Positions 5,689 through 6,727 of a DNA stretch of 6,727 bases are shown one piece after another (the first letter of the stretch is position 1; each line of letters starts with the position of its first letter). The stretch comes from SAR324 cluster bacterium (lineage in GTDB: Bacteria > Bdellovibrionota > UBA2361 > JAAZON01), in the NCBI GenBank assembly GCA_012797725.1, contig JAAZON010000449.1, positions 1 to 6,727 on the forward strand, read 5' to 3'. A program made the position numbers and the translations under genes. Under the pieces are notes generated by a model. It was not told the origin of the DNA. It worked only from the letters and a program-made list of their open reading frames with translations, and made no database searches.

Positions 5689-6727
5689 GCACAAAGACCA
5701 TTAGAAGCCCAACGCAAGTTATTATGCATGCAACAATGTCTATATTTCTCCATCTGTGAAGTATTTCAGTCCTCTCTGTCTTGGGTGTTAATACCATAAA
5801 TCCGTTTGGACCCATTGAGATAGGAACATCCGCTCGCCATTTTGGATAGTATGAATATTTTATTAAATGAGGTTTATTGGGACATTTCGTGTCCAGTATT
5901 AACTTATTAAATTCTCTTCTAAGCTGGGCATCGCATGCTGCCATTGAAGGTTGCATGGGATGAAAGGTGCTACCACCCGGAAAACCGGGGAAGACTTCTG
6001 CATCAGAGGTGACAATGTCCACATCTTGATACTTCTCGCCAGGAATTGGAACAAATCTTAACACTACAAAAGTTCCCTTCCTTCCTCGGAAGTCTTTCTC
6101 CTTGAATTCAATATCAGAAGTGGCATTCAAAGGAAGTTCTTTATCTTCAAGCAAAACTTTATATCCCCGCCCAGAGATCGAAATAGGAGCTATCCCGGAG
6201 CTATACCGTGTTAATACGGCCCCTGACTCTGAGCCTTCTTTTTGCATATTTGATACAAGCAACTCTGGACTGTAACTGCGTTCTGAAAGAAGGTAAGTGA
6301 GATCATGGTCAAGCGCATAGTCAATATCGAAATTTCTTTTCCATGCAAAGAAAAAACCATTCAGATAACGATTGGGAAGCTTCGAGTCCCTAGAATCCCA
6401 CCCCAAATCTTTTGCTCGCTTGTCAGCGTACCACTCCTTTGTCATGAAATTAAGCAAATCAATAGGATCTAGTATTTTGCCATCCGAATCAGATGCTTTG
6501 ACCCAATCAGAATCGAAGATCACTCCTGCATGTCGAAGTGCATCGAATCTTCCCATGTTAAGAAGCAGGCTATGTGGGCGCTTCGTTTTGATCACTGGAA
6601 GTGGGGAATCATAGACCGTAACTAAGGGTGCCGTTTCTTTTAATTTGAACAAGCTTAAAAAGCGCCCTTTGTAAAGCAACTCCATCTTATTGGTATTAAG
6701 AATCTCATTAATAATTTCTTGATTCTG
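5663..6727 (-). CDS. Hypothetical protein with C-terminal membrane helix (5' end probably outside window)
   Basis: I do not recognise the family. From the first in-frame ATG (6685) the protein is 340 aa, but that ATG has no Shine-Dalgarno and the frame continues upstream without a stop for 14 more codons (QNQEIINEILNTNK) to the window edge. I therefore treat it as 5'-partial. The body is a mixed alpha/beta domain of about 310 residues with many aromatic and charged residues and no catalytic motif that I can see; short segments such as FPGFPGGSTFHPMQPS look like ordered loops. One strongly hydrophobic helix lies at 315-335 (counting from that Met: IDIVACIITCVGLLMVFVLI), followed by a basic tail KPRVY. 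This makes it either tail-anchored or, if an N-terminal signal lies beyond the edge, a bitopic protein with a large extracytoplasmic domain. It converges on, and overlaps by 26 bp, the 282-aa gene. Confidence 0.8.
   Translation of the reverse strand, partial: QNQEIINEILNTNKMELLYKGRFLSLFKLKETAPLVTVYDSPLPVIKTKRPHSLLLNMGRFDALRHAGVIFDSDWVKASDSDGKILDPIDLLNFMTKEWYADKRAKDLGWDSRDSKLPNRYLNGFFFAWKRNFDIDYALDHDLTYLLSERSYSPELLVSNMQKEGSESGAVLTRYSSGIAPISISGRGYKVLLEDKELPLNATSDIEFKEKDFRGRKGTFVVLRFVPIPGEKYQDVDIVTSDAEVFPGFPGGSTFHPMQPSMAACDAQLRREFNKLILDTKCPNKPHLIKYSYYPKWRADVPISMGPNGFMVLTPKTERTEILHRWRNIDIVACIITCVGLLMVFVLILKPRVY

Noticed and set aside
6372..6614. 80-codon plus-strand open frame within the right-hand minus-strand gene
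   Set aside because: It is a shadow frame without a ribosome-binding site, entirely inside a longer coherent coding sequence.

Overview
The window looks like ordinary chromosome (or contig) from a moderately AT-rich bacterium, probably Gram-negative and diderm. One recognisable housekeeping gene sits at the left edge, followed by a block of lineage-restricted genes whose products all carry a signal peptide or hydrophobic segment. Only the first gene, a PhoH/YbeZ-family P-loop ATPase, can be assigned to a family with confidence. The others show no motif that I can name. Thr-rich, Cys-rich secreted proteins and orphan envelope genes of this kind are common in uncultivated deltaproteobacterial and Bdellovibrionota-like genomes, but the taxonomic guess is weak.

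Layout: (1) 1-891, minus strand: phoH/ybeZ, cut at its 3' end by the window edge. (2) 892-1231: a divergent intergenic region with a candidate sigma70-type promoter facing right, a small inverted repeat and a possible 29-codon leader ORF that overlaps the next start codon. (3) 1232-4684, plus strand: three closely spaced genes that look like one transcription unit. They encode a 414-aa protein with one N-terminal membrane anchor, a 455-aa secreted Cys-rich protein ending in a poly-Thr/Ser tail, and a polytopic membrane protein of about six helices split by a single in-frame TAG. (4) 4840-5688, plus strand: a 282-aa protein with one N-terminal hydrophobic segment, after a 155-bp gap that may hold its own promoter. 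(5) 5663-6727, minus strand: a convergent gene whose 3' end overlaps the previous gene by 26 bp and whose reading frame is still open at the right window edge, so its start is probably missing. It ends in a C-terminal membrane helix.

How they work together: PhoH is transcribed away from the rest and is unlikely to be functionally linked. The three plus-strand genes (anchored, secreted and polytopic proteins) are consistent with an envelope or surface system, but nothing in the sequence identifies its function. The observations most worth a second look are the TAG splitting an otherwise intact membrane protein, the G8 homopolymer forming the ribosome-binding region of the secreted protein, and the architecture of that protein, whose Thr run is written in scrambled synonymous codons. 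I saw no tRNA, rRNA, CRISPR array, insertion sequence or recognisable mobile-element gene.
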